NCBI RefSeq assembly: GCF_030936135.1
Contig: NW_026776913.1
Location: forward strand, 1,612,001 to 1,676,000
Length of the DNA stretch: 64,000 nucleotides
Source of the DNA: Gavia stellata
Taxonomy: Eukaryota; Chordata; Aves; Gaviiformes; Gaviidae
Direction of reading: 5' to 3'
Both the position numbers and the translations under genes were made by a program. The notes under the pieces were generated by a model. It searched no databases. It worked only from the letters and a program-made list of their open reading frames with translations, and was not told the DNA's origin. Below, piece after piece: positions 34,665 through 45,844 of this stretch. Position 1 is the first letter of the stretch, and each line of letters begins with the position of its first letter.

Positions 34665-35400
34665 TTCTTTTGTTTTAAGAAGCGCCATGGTGCATTTGGT
34701 GCTGAGTCCATGTACCTCAGGCACTGAGAGGGAGTTGAAGAACGCTCTCAAGAAGTCAGTCAGATGCAAGCTCCACAGTTTCTTGGAGTCATAAGGGGTC
34801 CCGTTGAGAGACATTGCTGACAAAGCCTCCCCAGGGGCTGGTTAGAGCAGAAAACAAGGCAGTGATGACAGGTCAGCAAAGGCCATGTAAAGGCGGCTCT
34901 GCTTTGGAGTAAACCTTCATGTATTACATTCAGCCAAAGGGCCCAGGCCTGGCGCCCAGCCCCTGGGAAGGGAGATCCTTTTCCCTCACACGTTGCTCGG
35001 GGCTCTTCCTGGGGCAGTGTGGTCGAGGGACATCCCTCCATCACACATCCCCAGGAAGAGCCCTGAGCAAGTGCAAAAACACGGTTTGAAACCTGCCAGG
35101 CTCCTGGGTAGGGAAGAGGAGTCCATGAGGCCCTCGAGCTGTAATGATGAAGTTCCTCCTGGTAGGCCCTGGCTGGCACAGGCAACAGCCACAGCCAAGG
35201 GGAGGAGGACGTCAGCTCTGTTGGGGGCTTTCGGCATTGCCAGCTCCCTCGACCATCTCCACCCAAGGCTGTCCTATGGTGTGTACGCCTGGCCCTGTTT
35301 CCTTGAAGGCTGTGGACACTCCATCCTCTTGTTCTCACCTGAGTATCTCACTGCCTTTACTGATTCCTCTCCGCCATCCCTGGCTGTTCCTTGAAACACA
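34665..35400 (+). repeat. recurrent unknown module, copy 4
   Basis: Same order of diagnostic pieces: GCATTTGGTGCTGAGTCCAT, CTCTCAAGAAGTCAGTC, GACATTGCTGACAAAGCCTC, GGGCTCTTCCTGGGGCAGTG, CATGAGGCCCTCGAGCTGTA. An insertion near 35,025-35,090 repeats the GGGCTCTTCCTGG region in inverted form. Confidence 0.6.
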
Positions 35401-35459
35401 AAGCCTTGGGCTGGCCCAGGCTCCCTCTGGGTGGCCTCTTGTATCACAGCACTGCCCTT

Positions 35460-35990
35460 GGGGTGGCATTTCTTTCTCTCATGTCCAGTCTAAACCCACC
35501 AGGCGAACACCCAGCTGCCTCAGCACCCCCAAGGAGGGCACTAGACCCTGACCCCCATCTCTGCAGAGCTCTTCTGGGCACTCTCCAGTTCCTCCCGAAT
35601 TGCCTAGAGCAGGAAACCCCACAGAGGGACACACTACTCCAAATGTGGCCACAACGGTGCTCACTCGATGAGGACGATAACTCCCACTGTCTGGGTGAAC
35701 ACATCATTCCTAACGCAGCTGATCTTTCTTCTGGTGAGCACGTGCTACTGGGTCATATGGCATCCCTCATTGGGCCCAGGCCCTTCTGCTTTGGGTCCCT
35801 GCTCAGCCAGTCGGGTACCAGCCTGCCCTGAGGTACAGGGTTATTCTTCTCCCCCCGGTACAGGACTGGTGGCTTCTCCTTGTAAATTCAGGAGGTTTCT
35901 GTTGGCTGAATCCCAGAGATCCTCAAGGTCCTCATGGACTGAGTCACTGTTTTGTCAGCTGTTCGTGCAATTGAATTAGTCTGATTGTGG
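35460..35990 (-). mobile_element. degenerate CR1, minus strand
   Basis: Antisense CR1 pieces: CTCATGTCCAGTCTAAACCC (35,478), CTACTCCAAATGTGGCCAC (35,633) and TGAGGTACAGGGTTATTCTT (35,829). It follows the module in the same arrangement as 16,050-16,625. Confidence 0.6.
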
Positions 35991-36800
35991 TGACTCTCAC
36001 AAGGTAACAGCATGAGTTGCAGAGCACTACAAATGGTAAAATGAGGTATTAGTTTAATGGAGTCACTTTCCAATATAGAATTTTCCATGCTGCCCATCTC
36101 AGAAAGAGCTACAGAGCAAGCAAAGGCAAGACCAGTGTGGGAAGAGCAAACACAGGTGGGCTGTTTGTATGCGAGGAGATAAGGATGACCAAAGGGCAGA
36201 GCTCTGATGGGGGAAAAGAGGGGAAAAGAAAAGAGAAGATGAAGCAAAGGACATGATCGAGGCTGTTTGGAGGTACCTGCCAAGCAGCTCTGCAGGTAAG
36301 CAGTGGTGACATGCGCAAGACAAAAAAGATAATCTGACCAAACTCAGGTTTGCTCACCTCCATGGTCATGGGGAAGCTGAGTGCTTTCCCTAGCATGGTT
36401 CAGGGAAGCCCTGTGGTGGAAGGAAATGTGCAGTCCCTCATGCTGCACAAGAGCCAACCTGCTGCTCCCAGCAAGGTCAGCTATCAAGTCACACCAGGCG
36501 GCTCAGAGTTTTATTTGTGTGAGGCTCGAAAACATCCAAGGACTGACAGAGCACAACCTCTCTGGGCAACCTGCCTCAGGGCTTGACCCTCTTCATGGGT
36601 AAAGAGCTTTTCCTCAGGTGTTTCAAGTAAGTCCATTGGCCCTCACCCTCCCATCATTCACAACAGGGAAGGAGAGCCTGGCTGCCTCTTCCTGGTGATC
36701 TCCTGGTAGGTGTGGAAAGGCTGTCCCCAGGTGTCCCCAAAGGCTTCTCTTCTCTCCACTGAACAAACCCAGCTCCCTCAGACTGCCATAGTGGCAAAGC
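35880..36800 (-). mobile_element. repeated CR1-associated tail and CR1 fragment
   Basis: 35,880-36,420 is a diverged relative of 6,890-7,440 and 40,200-40,740. 36,420-36,800 is antisense CR1, with AACATCCAAGGACTGACAGA (36,530) and CTCTCTGGGCAACCTGCCTC (36,558). Confidence 0.55.
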
Positions 36801-36829
36801 CAACCTTACAAATCATGTCTGAGATTTTT

Positions 36830-37800
36830 AGGGCATTTTGAGTTTTTACTGGCTTTCCCAAGGACCCCTCAGATGTTATAACATCATTACCCTCGTGTCA
36901 TGAATTTCTGATTGCATCCCTCTCATTTGGCATCATGTTGCAATGCACAGGTGTTTCAGGCTGTGAGAAGGGCCTGTTCTGTCTGAAAACAAAGAGTCAT
37001 CCACAATGAAACTTTGAACATAAAATGTTTCAGTCCTAAGTGGCATCCTGACACCATTGAGAGGGTGTGGCTCTAGGGTTACCATGCTTGGTGCTAATCC
37101 AGATGCAGAGGAGGAATTGATGACTGCAAGAATTGCAGTAGCTATTATGAGAGATGACAGAATCACAAACCCATTCATGCTGGAAAGCACCTTCGGATGC
37201 CTCTAGACCAACCTCGGGCTCACTTCAGGATCAATACTGGAATCACCCCGAGTTCCTCAGCTCTTGGCCGAATGGAGTCCTGACAATGTCTTCTGGGGAC
37301 TTTTTTGAGAGCCTTAGTGAACCTGGATCTTGAAGATCCATGGAGCCCTCTGAGGACATTCAAGGGGCATTTGGCTGCCAAGTAAGAAGAGTCAGAGGAG
37401 ACGTAGACTTCTGACAAGCTGCTGGCAAGCTCTAGCAGCTTCTAAGGAGCTCTGTCAGTTGTCCTTGATCAAGGGGTGCATTGCTGGGAGGCTGCGGAAG
37501 CTTGTCCTGATCTTGGAATGTTAACCCCTTCTGCTCTTCCACACGAGAACCACTGATGTTGTCCTAGGAGACCTGGAAAGTAGCAAGCATGACTACGCTG
37601 CTCTGGGTGTGATGGTCAAGGGCAGGAGGGTGCAGATGGTATTCTTCTCCATCCTGCTATTGAGGGGAAAAGGTTTGAAAAGAATTGGGCAGATCCTGCA
37701 GTCAGACAATCAGTTTTGCAACTGGTACCAGCAACAGCGTTTCTATAGAATGAGTCTCATTCTGAAGATCAACAACTGCATGTAAAAGACAGAACTGACC
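36830..37800. other. unassigned noncoding DNA
   Basis: A short CR1-like piece may lie near 37,148-37,215; otherwise nothing recognised. Confidence 0.4.
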
Positions 37801-37807
37801 TGATGAA

Positions 37808-38710
37808 GTCAAGGAATCATCGAATATCTAATGTTGGAAGGGACCCATAAGGATCATTGAGTCCAACTCCCTAATCCTCACAAGGACTACTTAAAACTAA
37901 AGCACATGACATATGTTTTCAAGACGCTCCTTGAACTCTGACAGGCTTGGTACCGTGAGCACTTCCCTCGGGAGCCTGTTCCCATGACTAACAGCCCTCT
38001 CAGTGAAGAACCTTTTACTCATGTCCAATCTGAACGTCCCCTGAGACAGCTCCATTCCATTTCCTCGGGTCCTATCGCTGGTCACCAGAGAGGGGAGATC
38101 AGCATCTCCCTCTCTGCTGCCCTCCTTGAGGAAGTTGTAGACTGCGATGAGGTCACCCCTCAGCCTTCTCTTCTCCAAGCTGAACAAATCAAGTGACCTC
38201 AGCCACTGCTCCCAAGTCTTGCCCTCGAGACCTTTCACCACCTTGGTTGCCCTTCCCTGGACACTCCAACACTTTGGTGTCCTTCTTCTACTGAGGTGCC
38301 CCAAACGGCACACAGCACTTGAGGTGGGGCCGTACCAGTGCAGTGCGGAGTGGGACAATCACCTCCCTCCACCAGCTAGCGATGCTGTGCTTGATGCACC
38401 CCAGGACACGGGTGGCCCTTTTGGCTGCCACGGCACACTATTGACTCCTATTCAATTTGCCCTGAACCCAAAAACCCCAGATCTCTTTCTGCAGGCCTGC
38501 TCTTCAGCCTCTCCTCCCCCAATTTGTATGTATAACTCGGATTACTGCATCCCAGGTGGAGAATCCAGCTCTTGCTCCTGTTAAATTTGATGTGGTTGGC
38601 GATTGCCCAGCTCTCCAGTCTATCCAGTTCTCTCTATAAGGCCTCTCCACCCTCAATCAAATCCAGACCTCCTCCTATTTCACCATCATCTGCAAACTTA
38701 CTGAATTTAT
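37808..38710 (-). mobile_element. CR1 LINE 3' fragment, minus strand
   Basis: The 3' end is near 37,808 (AAGGAATCATCGAATATC). The minus strand 38,358-37,897 encodes an uninterrupted ORF2 C-terminus with [31 protein letters not shown] and [19 protein letters not shown]. It is the same CR1 type as 7,585-8,375 and better preserved. It is 5'-truncated, so not mobile. Confidence 0.88.
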
Positions 38711-38829
38711 TGTATTACTGTATTCAGGAAGTCATGGTAGGTGGTTAAATCTGCTGGGAAACAGGCACAGGCATAGGACAGTGTAGGAAAGCCTGCGGTG
38801 GGGACAGCTGAGAGTCTTGGTGGGTCTGG

Positions 38830-39360
38830 GACCTCTCAACAACACAAGTGGGGTCCTTGTCCTCTTCGCTGTCACTTCTGCCTCTTCCAAGAAGGTCACC
38901 ATTTCCTTACAGCCCCAGTGCTTTCTTGCCTCCTCATCCTTCATAGAGGCTGGGAGCTGTGTGACCGCTGTCCTGCACTTGCCATTGCGCACCCCACATC
39001 CCACTGCTCATAGGAAGAGCCCTGAGCATCCAGTGAGGGACAGGATGCCTTTTGCAAGGTGATGGGGGTCAGGACTAGGTCATCCTCCCTAGAGAAAGAC
39101 ATCAAGGGCCTGCTTGGCATCAGAGCCACCCCCACATTTCATTTGCCACCTCTTATCCATCACCTCTGACTTCCTCTTTCACCAGCCCCCAGGGATGGTC
39201 ACCTTGTCCAGCGTTCCCTCCGTGGTCTCCAGTGATGTCTCTCGGTTGGGCTCACTAACACCTTCAGAAACATGGAGGTTTGCTTCTCCTTTTCCTTCTC
39301 TAGAGGCCTGATCAATCTTTCAGGATCTGCAGTTCAGGAACTTGGCTCCAGACAGCACTC
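38830..39360 (-). repeat. recurrent unknown module, inverted copy 5
   Basis: Read on the minus strand it gives the module's GGGCTGTAAGG, TGCTCAGGGCTCTTCC and GCAATGGCAAGTGCAGG pieces. The remainder up to 39,360 resembles the diverged copy at 2,985-3,490. It is the only inverted copy in the window. Confidence 0.5.
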
Positions 39361-39369
39361 GAACATTAA

Positions 39370-40195
39370 AAAAAGCCCTAACAAGCCAATTTTCCGGATT
39401 TTCTGTTTTTATGTGGTTCATTTGAGAGCTTTCAGGAGTGTATTCAAGGTGAAAAGAGTTCATCATTCACCAACAGGAAGAAAGAATTTATTCTTTTCCC
39501 ACTTCCCTTTATTTTTCTGCATAAACCTCAAGTGATAGCAGCAATCTGCAACTGATACTGAAAGAGAGCATATCCTAACTGACGAGGAATATATAGGGAA
39601 GTCACTACCCTTTATGGCAGAAACTATATGTGCAGTCTTGGTACCTTCCACCAACTCCACCATTTCTATCTTCAACCACGTGCGCCTTACAGCAGTGCTG
39701 TACAAACAGAGTCTTCTCAACTAAAGTCTGCAGCTGCGTGTTTCAGCCCCTTGGCACCAATTCCCACTGTTTCACCTGGAGAAAGAGCTGCACACAGGCA
39801 CAGAAGGAAGTTTCTTACTTGCCAACAAACAAAACCAAAGGTAGACATAGTTCAATACAACATAGAAGACATTCCTCACCTGTATATTAAGGTCATGTTA
39901 CCTCCTCATAAGTCCACTTTCCACAGTGGATAGCCTTAGACCGATGCAAAACACATCATTGTGTGAACCACACATTCCAAGAGCACCCAAAACACTTTCT
40001 GTCCCCTCCCAAGCCCTTGCCCACCTCCCCAGGCCTTTGCAGGGGAGGGAGGTTGGAGAGGTAGCCTTGACGCTGTACCAGCACTGCTAAGCAAGAGCCA
40101 AAACAGCGGTGTGGTAGCAACAGCACTCCGGCTACAAATAGAAAGCTGAGCACCATGAGGGCTGCTATGGGGAACGTTAACTCCACCCCAGCCAG
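39370..40195. other. unassigned noncoding DNA
   Basis: No coding family, RNA gene or repeat recognised. Confidence 0.4.
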
Positions 40196-40199
40196 GGCC

Positions 40200-40798
40200 A
40201 GGACATGGCCAAATCTCCAGGTGTGTCAAGGTCTCTCTGGACTGAAGCTCCAACAGTCCAGCTGTTAAAGCACGTGTGCCAATGGTCATCCTGAGTCGTG
40301 GTGCCTCCAACGAGATCAGAACACTACAGATGACAAGAAGACTGCTAGTGTAATGGAGCTGCTAACCAAGGTAGAAAGTACCGTGGTAACCATCTCAGAA
40401 CCACCAAAGGAAGGTCCAAAGTGAAGCCAAGGCAGGGCCAGTGGGGAAACGATGAAAACGAGTTGGCTTTTTACATGGGAGGGGATAAGGAGTAGTAAAG
40501 AGCAGGAATTGAGAGGTGGGAAAAGAGTGAAAAGGGAATGAAAGGTGAAGCAAAGGGAATGATCAGGGCTGTTTGGGGATAGCTGTCAAGCAGCCCTGCA
40601 TCTGAGCAACACTGCCTGGAAACGGACAAGCAAGCTGCAGCTGCTCTGACCATACTAACATCTGACTTACTTCCATGGTGGTCATGTGGAACTGAAAACT
40701 TTCCCTACTCTCATCAAGGGAAGACCCAGAGGGGAAGGAACTGCAGCATCATTTAGTTTTCCACTCTTCTGAATGGGACTCCAGGGGGTCTCTGCTCT
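40200..40798 (-). mobile_element. repeated CR1-associated tail before the right duplication copy
   Basis: Diverged relative of 6,890-7,440 and 35,880-36,420, with GTGTGTCAAGGTCTCTCTGG near its start. It directly precedes the right copy of the duplication, in the same position as the related sequence before the left copy (where a CR1 now intervenes). Confidence 0.55.
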
Positions 40799-40803
40799 GA
40801 CCT

Positions 40804-42010
40804 CCTGCTCATGGCAGAAGCAGCTATGGAGTCAGACCACGTTGCTTAAGGCTTTATCCAGTGGAGGCTGAAAGCATCCAAGGACAGAGATGGCACAATG
40901 TCTCTGGGAAACCTGCTCTGATGCTTGGATGCCCTCATGGAGAAAATGTTTTTCCTTATCTCCAGCCTGACTAGTCCTTATTTCAACACTTGACTATTGT
41001 TGATTATCCTCCTGCCAAAGGTCACGATGACAAGACTGGTTCCATCTCCCTGAAAACATCCCCACAGTGACTGGCAGGCTGATATTCCTGAGGCCTTCCC
41101 TTCTCCAGGCTGAACAAGGACTTGTCCCTCAGTTCCTCCTCCAATGTAAGTCCTCAAGCCCCTGAGCATCTTGGCGGTCTTCCTCTGAACTCGCTCCCAG
41201 CTATCAACATGTTCCTTGCTGTAATGGGTTATTTCTGGCCAATAGCCCAGCAGCCAGACAGCCGCTCACTCCCTCCTCCCCTGCCACACATGAGGCCCAG
41301 AAATTTACATGGTAGTGTACAGATGTTCTAATTTGCTTTCTGTCCTCCAGCACCACCAGGGCCATTTACGCAGAGCTGATCCCCAGCCAGGCAGTCCTCA
41401 GCCCCTACCACTGCAGGGCGTTAGTCTGTCCCAGGCACAGGACCTGCCATTTGGCCACCTTCTATCCCATGAAGGTTCTGACAGGACGGTCCTCCCACCT
41501 CTCCAGTTTCCCCTCTATGGCATCCCTAGGGCACAGCAATGGTCCTCCCAATTTAGGGTCATCGACAAACAAGGTGAGAGTTGCCTCCTCCAAGTCATAG
41601 CTACACGTATTAAACTGCCCAGGTTCAGCAGAGTCCCCTGTGCTGCCCCACATGCCCCAGTATGTCCCATTAGCCTCCAGGTAGACTATGACCCCGTCAC
41701 CACTGCTCTCTCAGCCTGATCATCCAACTGGTGCTTCACCCATCTGTTTGTCAACCCATCCAGACTGTAAGAACCTAACTTGGGTAGAAGAATATTGAGG
41801 GAGACCATGCCACAAGTCTTGCTTAAGCTGAGGTAAACAACATCTACTGTTCTCCCCTCATGCACAAATGCAGCTACATCATCATGAAGGCAATCAAGTC
41901 GGTGAGGCATGATTCACCCTTGGTGAGTCCATGCTGACTGCTTTTGGACAAATTCTTCTCTTTCAAGGTCCCAGAAATGTCACCCAAGAGGCCTCTAACT
42001 GATGGCACAC
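40804..42010 (-). mobile_element. old CR1 LINE, minus strand (right copy)
   Basis: Right-hand counterpart of 8,385-9,715, with the same antisense CR1 blocks (for example AGGACCTGCCATTTGGCCA at 41,439). Degenerate. Confidence 0.7.
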
Positions 42011-42021
42011 TCCTCACCAAA

Positions 42022-42590
42022 TGAGTACACCTGTACTCGGCGCTGGTGAGGCCGTACCTTGAATACTGTGTTCAGTTTTGGGCCCCTCACTACAAGAAGG
42101 ACATTGAGGTGCTGGAGTGTGTCCAGAGAAGGGCGAGAAAGCTCCTGAGGTGTCTGGAGCACAAGTCTGATGAGGAGCGGCTGAGGGAACTGGGGTTGTT
42201 CAGTCTGCAGAAGAGGAGGCTGAGGGGAGACCTCATCGCTCTCTACAATGACCTGAAAGGGGGTTGCAGAGAGGTGGGTGTTGGCCTCTTCTCCCAAGTG
42301 ACTAGTGACAGGACAAGAGGAAATGGCCTCAAGTTGCACCAGGGGAGGTTTAGACTCGATATTAGAAAAAATTTCTTTACTGAGAGAGTGGTAAGGCAAT
42401 GGAATAAGCTGCCCAAGGAAGTGCTGGAGTCACCATCCTTGGAGGTTTTCAAAAAACGTGTGGATGAGGCATTGTGAGACATGGTTTAATGGGCATGGTG
42501 GTGTTTGTAGGTTGATGGTTGGACTTGATGATCTTACAGGTCTTTTCCAACCTTAGTGATTCTGTGATTCTGTGATTCTGTGATTCTGTG
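42022..42590 (+). mobile_element. CR1 LINE insertion private to the right copy
   Basis: A 571-bp, 5'-truncated CR1 on the plus strand, absent at the matching site in the left copy (9,721-9,724). It ends in tandem ATTCTGTG units (about 42,555-42,590), the standard CR1 3' end. The insertion point shows at most a 2-base repeat, as expected for CR1, which makes little or no target duplication. The best preserved CR1 in the window, consistent with late insertion. Confidence 0.93.
42025..42477 (+). CDS. CR1 ORF2 C-terminal fragment (5'-truncated)
   Basis: Open frame of about 150 codons with the end of the CR1 ORF2 protein: [64 protein letters not shown] and [20 protein letters not shown]. No stop interrupts it before the natural end at 42,477. 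The catalytic reverse transcriptase and endonuclease are missing, so it is a dead fragment with no independent function. Confidence 0.85.
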   Translation, partial: VHLYSALVRPYLEYCVQFWAPHYKKDIEVLECVQRRARKLLRCLEHKSDEERLRELGLFSLQKRRLRGDLIALYNDLKGGCREVGVGLFSQVTSDRTRGNGLKLHQGRFRLDIRKNFFTERVVRQWNKLPKEVLESPSLEVFKKRVDEAL

Positions 42591-42592
42591 AA

Positions 42593-43620
42593 GTGAGCTT
42601 GTACAGCCTGGGGTTCCCTGGGGTGCACTTTTGGCCTCCTTCCAAGAGGGGTGCACCATTGCTTTGTCCTCACTCACAAGAGACCTCTACCAATCCCATG
42701 ACCTTTCAAAAGGCATATTCCAAGGAAATGCTGACCTTCCCCTGTAACTTCAGTACCACTCTTCTGCCTGTCCTACGCTGTCTTTCATTTCTCTGATCTT
42801 TCATAGACATTCCCCTGCCCTGATACAAAGACCATTTCTAAAGTCGTCGTTTCAGATGCAGACTGCCTGGGCAAAGGCCCTTTCCATTATTCTCCAGTTT
42901 TCTCCTTCCCTTTCTCTTTGTTCGTTCTGGTACCTCTCACCTACGCTGCTGCTGCTTTGAGCTTCAGGGACTAAAAGCCGGCCTGTCCTTCAGTAGTCTT
43001 ATTGTCTCTCTTTAAGAGCCAACTCTTTAATTATGTTGATATTTACTTTTTTGTATCTCCCTATCTAAAGCATTTCTCATGAGATTATCCCTTGTAGAAA
43101 GTCAGCCTCATGAGACCTAGCTTCTACTTTATGTGTGGTTGAGGAGTGCGTTTTAATGTTTATGAAACTTTTCCTTGCTTTCCTTCTCTTTGCTTGCAAA
43201 GAGGAACATTCCCTCTGTGCCGGTGTGCAGGCAGTTCTCTAAGGAAAGCAGGTGGGAGGTGGTGCAATGGCGCTGTAACATTCAGCTCCCAGAGTCCCGA
43301 GAAGTCTGACGGAAGGCAAAGTGAGGCAAGTCCCAGGTGGCCAAGGACAGAAATGGTGGGGCTGGGGAGGTGAGGAGCAAGGGTGTCCATGCAGTGTCAG
43401 GCCTCAAGGGACTGCTTTTCCTCCCCGACACTCTGGGTCAATATCAACTGGAGAATGCTGCTGTCACCTCTTCTTTAAACTGAAAGGAATAAAATGTAAC
43501 ATTTTAAAAAATGTATTTTTTATTAGGGGCACTTTGAAATCTTCCTCTTTAACTGCACTATGAAATGATTCCAATTAGCTGCACAAGTCTTGAAGACTTG
43601 AAGAAAGTGGCACGCAGGGA
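42593..43620. other. unassigned duplicated noncoding DNA (right)
   Basis: Counterpart of 9,722-10,700. Confidence 0.6.
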
Positions 43621-43629
43621 AATAGCTCC

Positions 43630-44165
43630 TTAGGGCTTTCTGTACTTTAATGAGCCCCACGGTGTATTTGGGCCTGTAGTCCATGAATCTCTGATGATGA
43701 GAGGAATCAAACCTCTCAAGAAGTCAAAGGCAGAAGCAAAAGCTGAAGTACCTTGAAGCATTAATGGGCCCCACTGAGGGCCGTTACTGACAGAGCCTCC
43801 CCAGGGACTCGTTAGAGCCGATAACTGGAGGCTGTGATTGCAGGGAGGCAAAGGCACTGTGCAGGTGGCTGTAATGCTGAGAAAGCCCTTGGATTGTTAG
43901 ATGAAGCAGAAAGGCCAAACCCTGAGCCCCAGGCCCTGGGCAGGCAGAGCTGGTCCCTCACGTGTGGCTCAGGGCTCTTCTTGGGGGCAGGGGGATGTGA
44001 GGATGAGCAATGCCAAGTGCAGAAAAACAGCGCAACACTTCCCAGCCTCCCCAGAAGGGGCGAGGAAGAACCAAAGTCCAGAGCCTCCGGGTTTCTCCTG
44101 GTAGGTGTCAGTAGCAGAGGCAACTGCCATAGCCCAGAGGACAAAGACCTTGGCCCTGTTGGGCT
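43630..44165 (+). repeat. recurrent unknown module, copy 6
   Basis: Right-copy partner of 10,713-11,240; differs by scattered substitutions only. Confidence 0.6.
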
Positions 44166-44205
44166 TTGGGGAGGGTTTGGTGTTCTGCTGAGGGTGTCCA
44201 GTTAG

Positions 44206-44455
44206 TGCCAGGGGAGGGGCTCGCTTTGTGGATTAGGGTTTGTGTGGGGCTGTGGGGAGGGTGAGGGTCAAGGCTAGCATTTAATGGCAGGGATAAAGGC
44301 TGGGAATTGGAGTGAGTAACAGGGTAGGAGGAGGAGTTTCTGGTTTGGGGCTTTGGTTTAGAGGTAAGGTTTGAGGTTAGGGATTAGAGCAGTGGGTTCC
44401 TGTCAGGGTGAAGGGTGCCATTTTGGGGTAGGGTTAGGGCTTGAGGTTACTGCTT
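44206..44455 (+). repeat. degenerate telomere-like G-rich stretch (right copy)
   Basis: Partner of 11,283-11,530, with the same near-TTAGGG units (GTAGGGTTAGGGC at about 44,427). Confidence 0.5.
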
Positions 44456-44459
44456 AGAA

Positions 44460-45840
44460 AGAGGGTAAAGGCCTCACGTGAATGTTTTCTCAGTCAGTAT
44501 CGTGGTGGCATCAAAACTACCCAAATGCATCTTTCCTCTTCAAAACCTTTCATCTCTCTTGGCCAAACCTCTCTGCCCTCCTCCAAATCTTGTCCCAGCT
44601 CCCCCTGACCTCCCCAAATCTGTCATCTTGTTGGGGGCAGAATTGCAATGGCTTTCGAGACCTCAGAGTATCTGTATTCCCACCGCTGGCTGCTCAGACC
44701 TGACCTCACAGCCAGCACCCAAGGGGACACAACGTGCTGCTGTGCTGGAGAGGCCTCGTCACAGCGCTGCCCAGCGGCGCTGAAGGCAGGCGATGTCTTC
44801 CACCACCCCGAGGTACCCTGCCTGCCTACCAGCTCAGGCTCCAGAAGGGCTCCCAGATGTCATGGGATTCATTTCCCACGTGGGTGCTTCAGCTCCAAAG
44901 GACAGCGACCACCTCTGTGTGGGTAACTGAATCCAGTAGATTTTCAGGAGAAAACTGGAAACCTCTGCAGAAAAGAACTCGATGTAATACCTGGAAAAAT
45001 CTTCCTTTCCAGCATGGCTGGCTTTTCATGAAGTTTCATGATTTTCTTCATAGTTTTTTATTAATAGCAGCAAGGGCAGGTACGGGCAAGCTGATTACAC
45101 TCCCTCGCTCTCTGTGAGTGGTTTTATGCAGCCCCTCAGCAAAATAAATTTTCTTATCATTTCTTCAATTGGAGAAGCATTGCTCAGAAGAACTTCTGTC
45201 TTTATACTGGCACATTTCATCTCTACTTCTGCCTCTCTGTCTTTTCTCCTTCCTCTGCCTTTTCTGTCTCCAAGGAAAAGACTCACTGCATGACAGAATA
45301 ACTCAGGTTGGAAGAGACTTGACCATTGTCTTGTCCATCTCTCCTGCTCGAGGCAGGAGATGCTCACCCTGATGGCTCAGCCCTGGGTATGTCCCTCAGT
45401 GACACTCACCATCCCCACTGTCACTAGACACACCCAGAGATCAGTTCAAAATCCATCCCTTGGTCTCTAAGAGGTCATAATGTGACAAGGAGGTTTTTGC
45501 TCCCATATCCGTGGATCAATGGGCCCTTTTGGACTCTTGTTCTGCTTGATAGCAGCTTTGGAAGAAGAGCCAACCATGCAGGAAGCGTTCAGGGGAGACC
45601 CCATTTTACTACAGAGCTAGTGTGAGAGAGTCAGATATGAGCCAGAGTTACACAAATTTTTCTGAGGTGGCCAGATGAGAGAGAGCACGTTCCTGCCTCA
45701 GGTGTAGTGGGACAAATTCAAACAGTCATGCAGGAAAATGACAGGGAGAAATAACAACAACAAAACCAGCAACAGAGTGAATAAACAAAGCTCTAACACA
45801 CTACGGGATGCACTGGGAATCATGTGTGAAGGAGATGGCA
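44460..45840. other. 3' flank of the right OR, unassigned
   Basis: Near-identical to 11,540-12,915. Nothing recognised. Confidence 0.5.
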
Positions 45841-45844
45841 GGTC

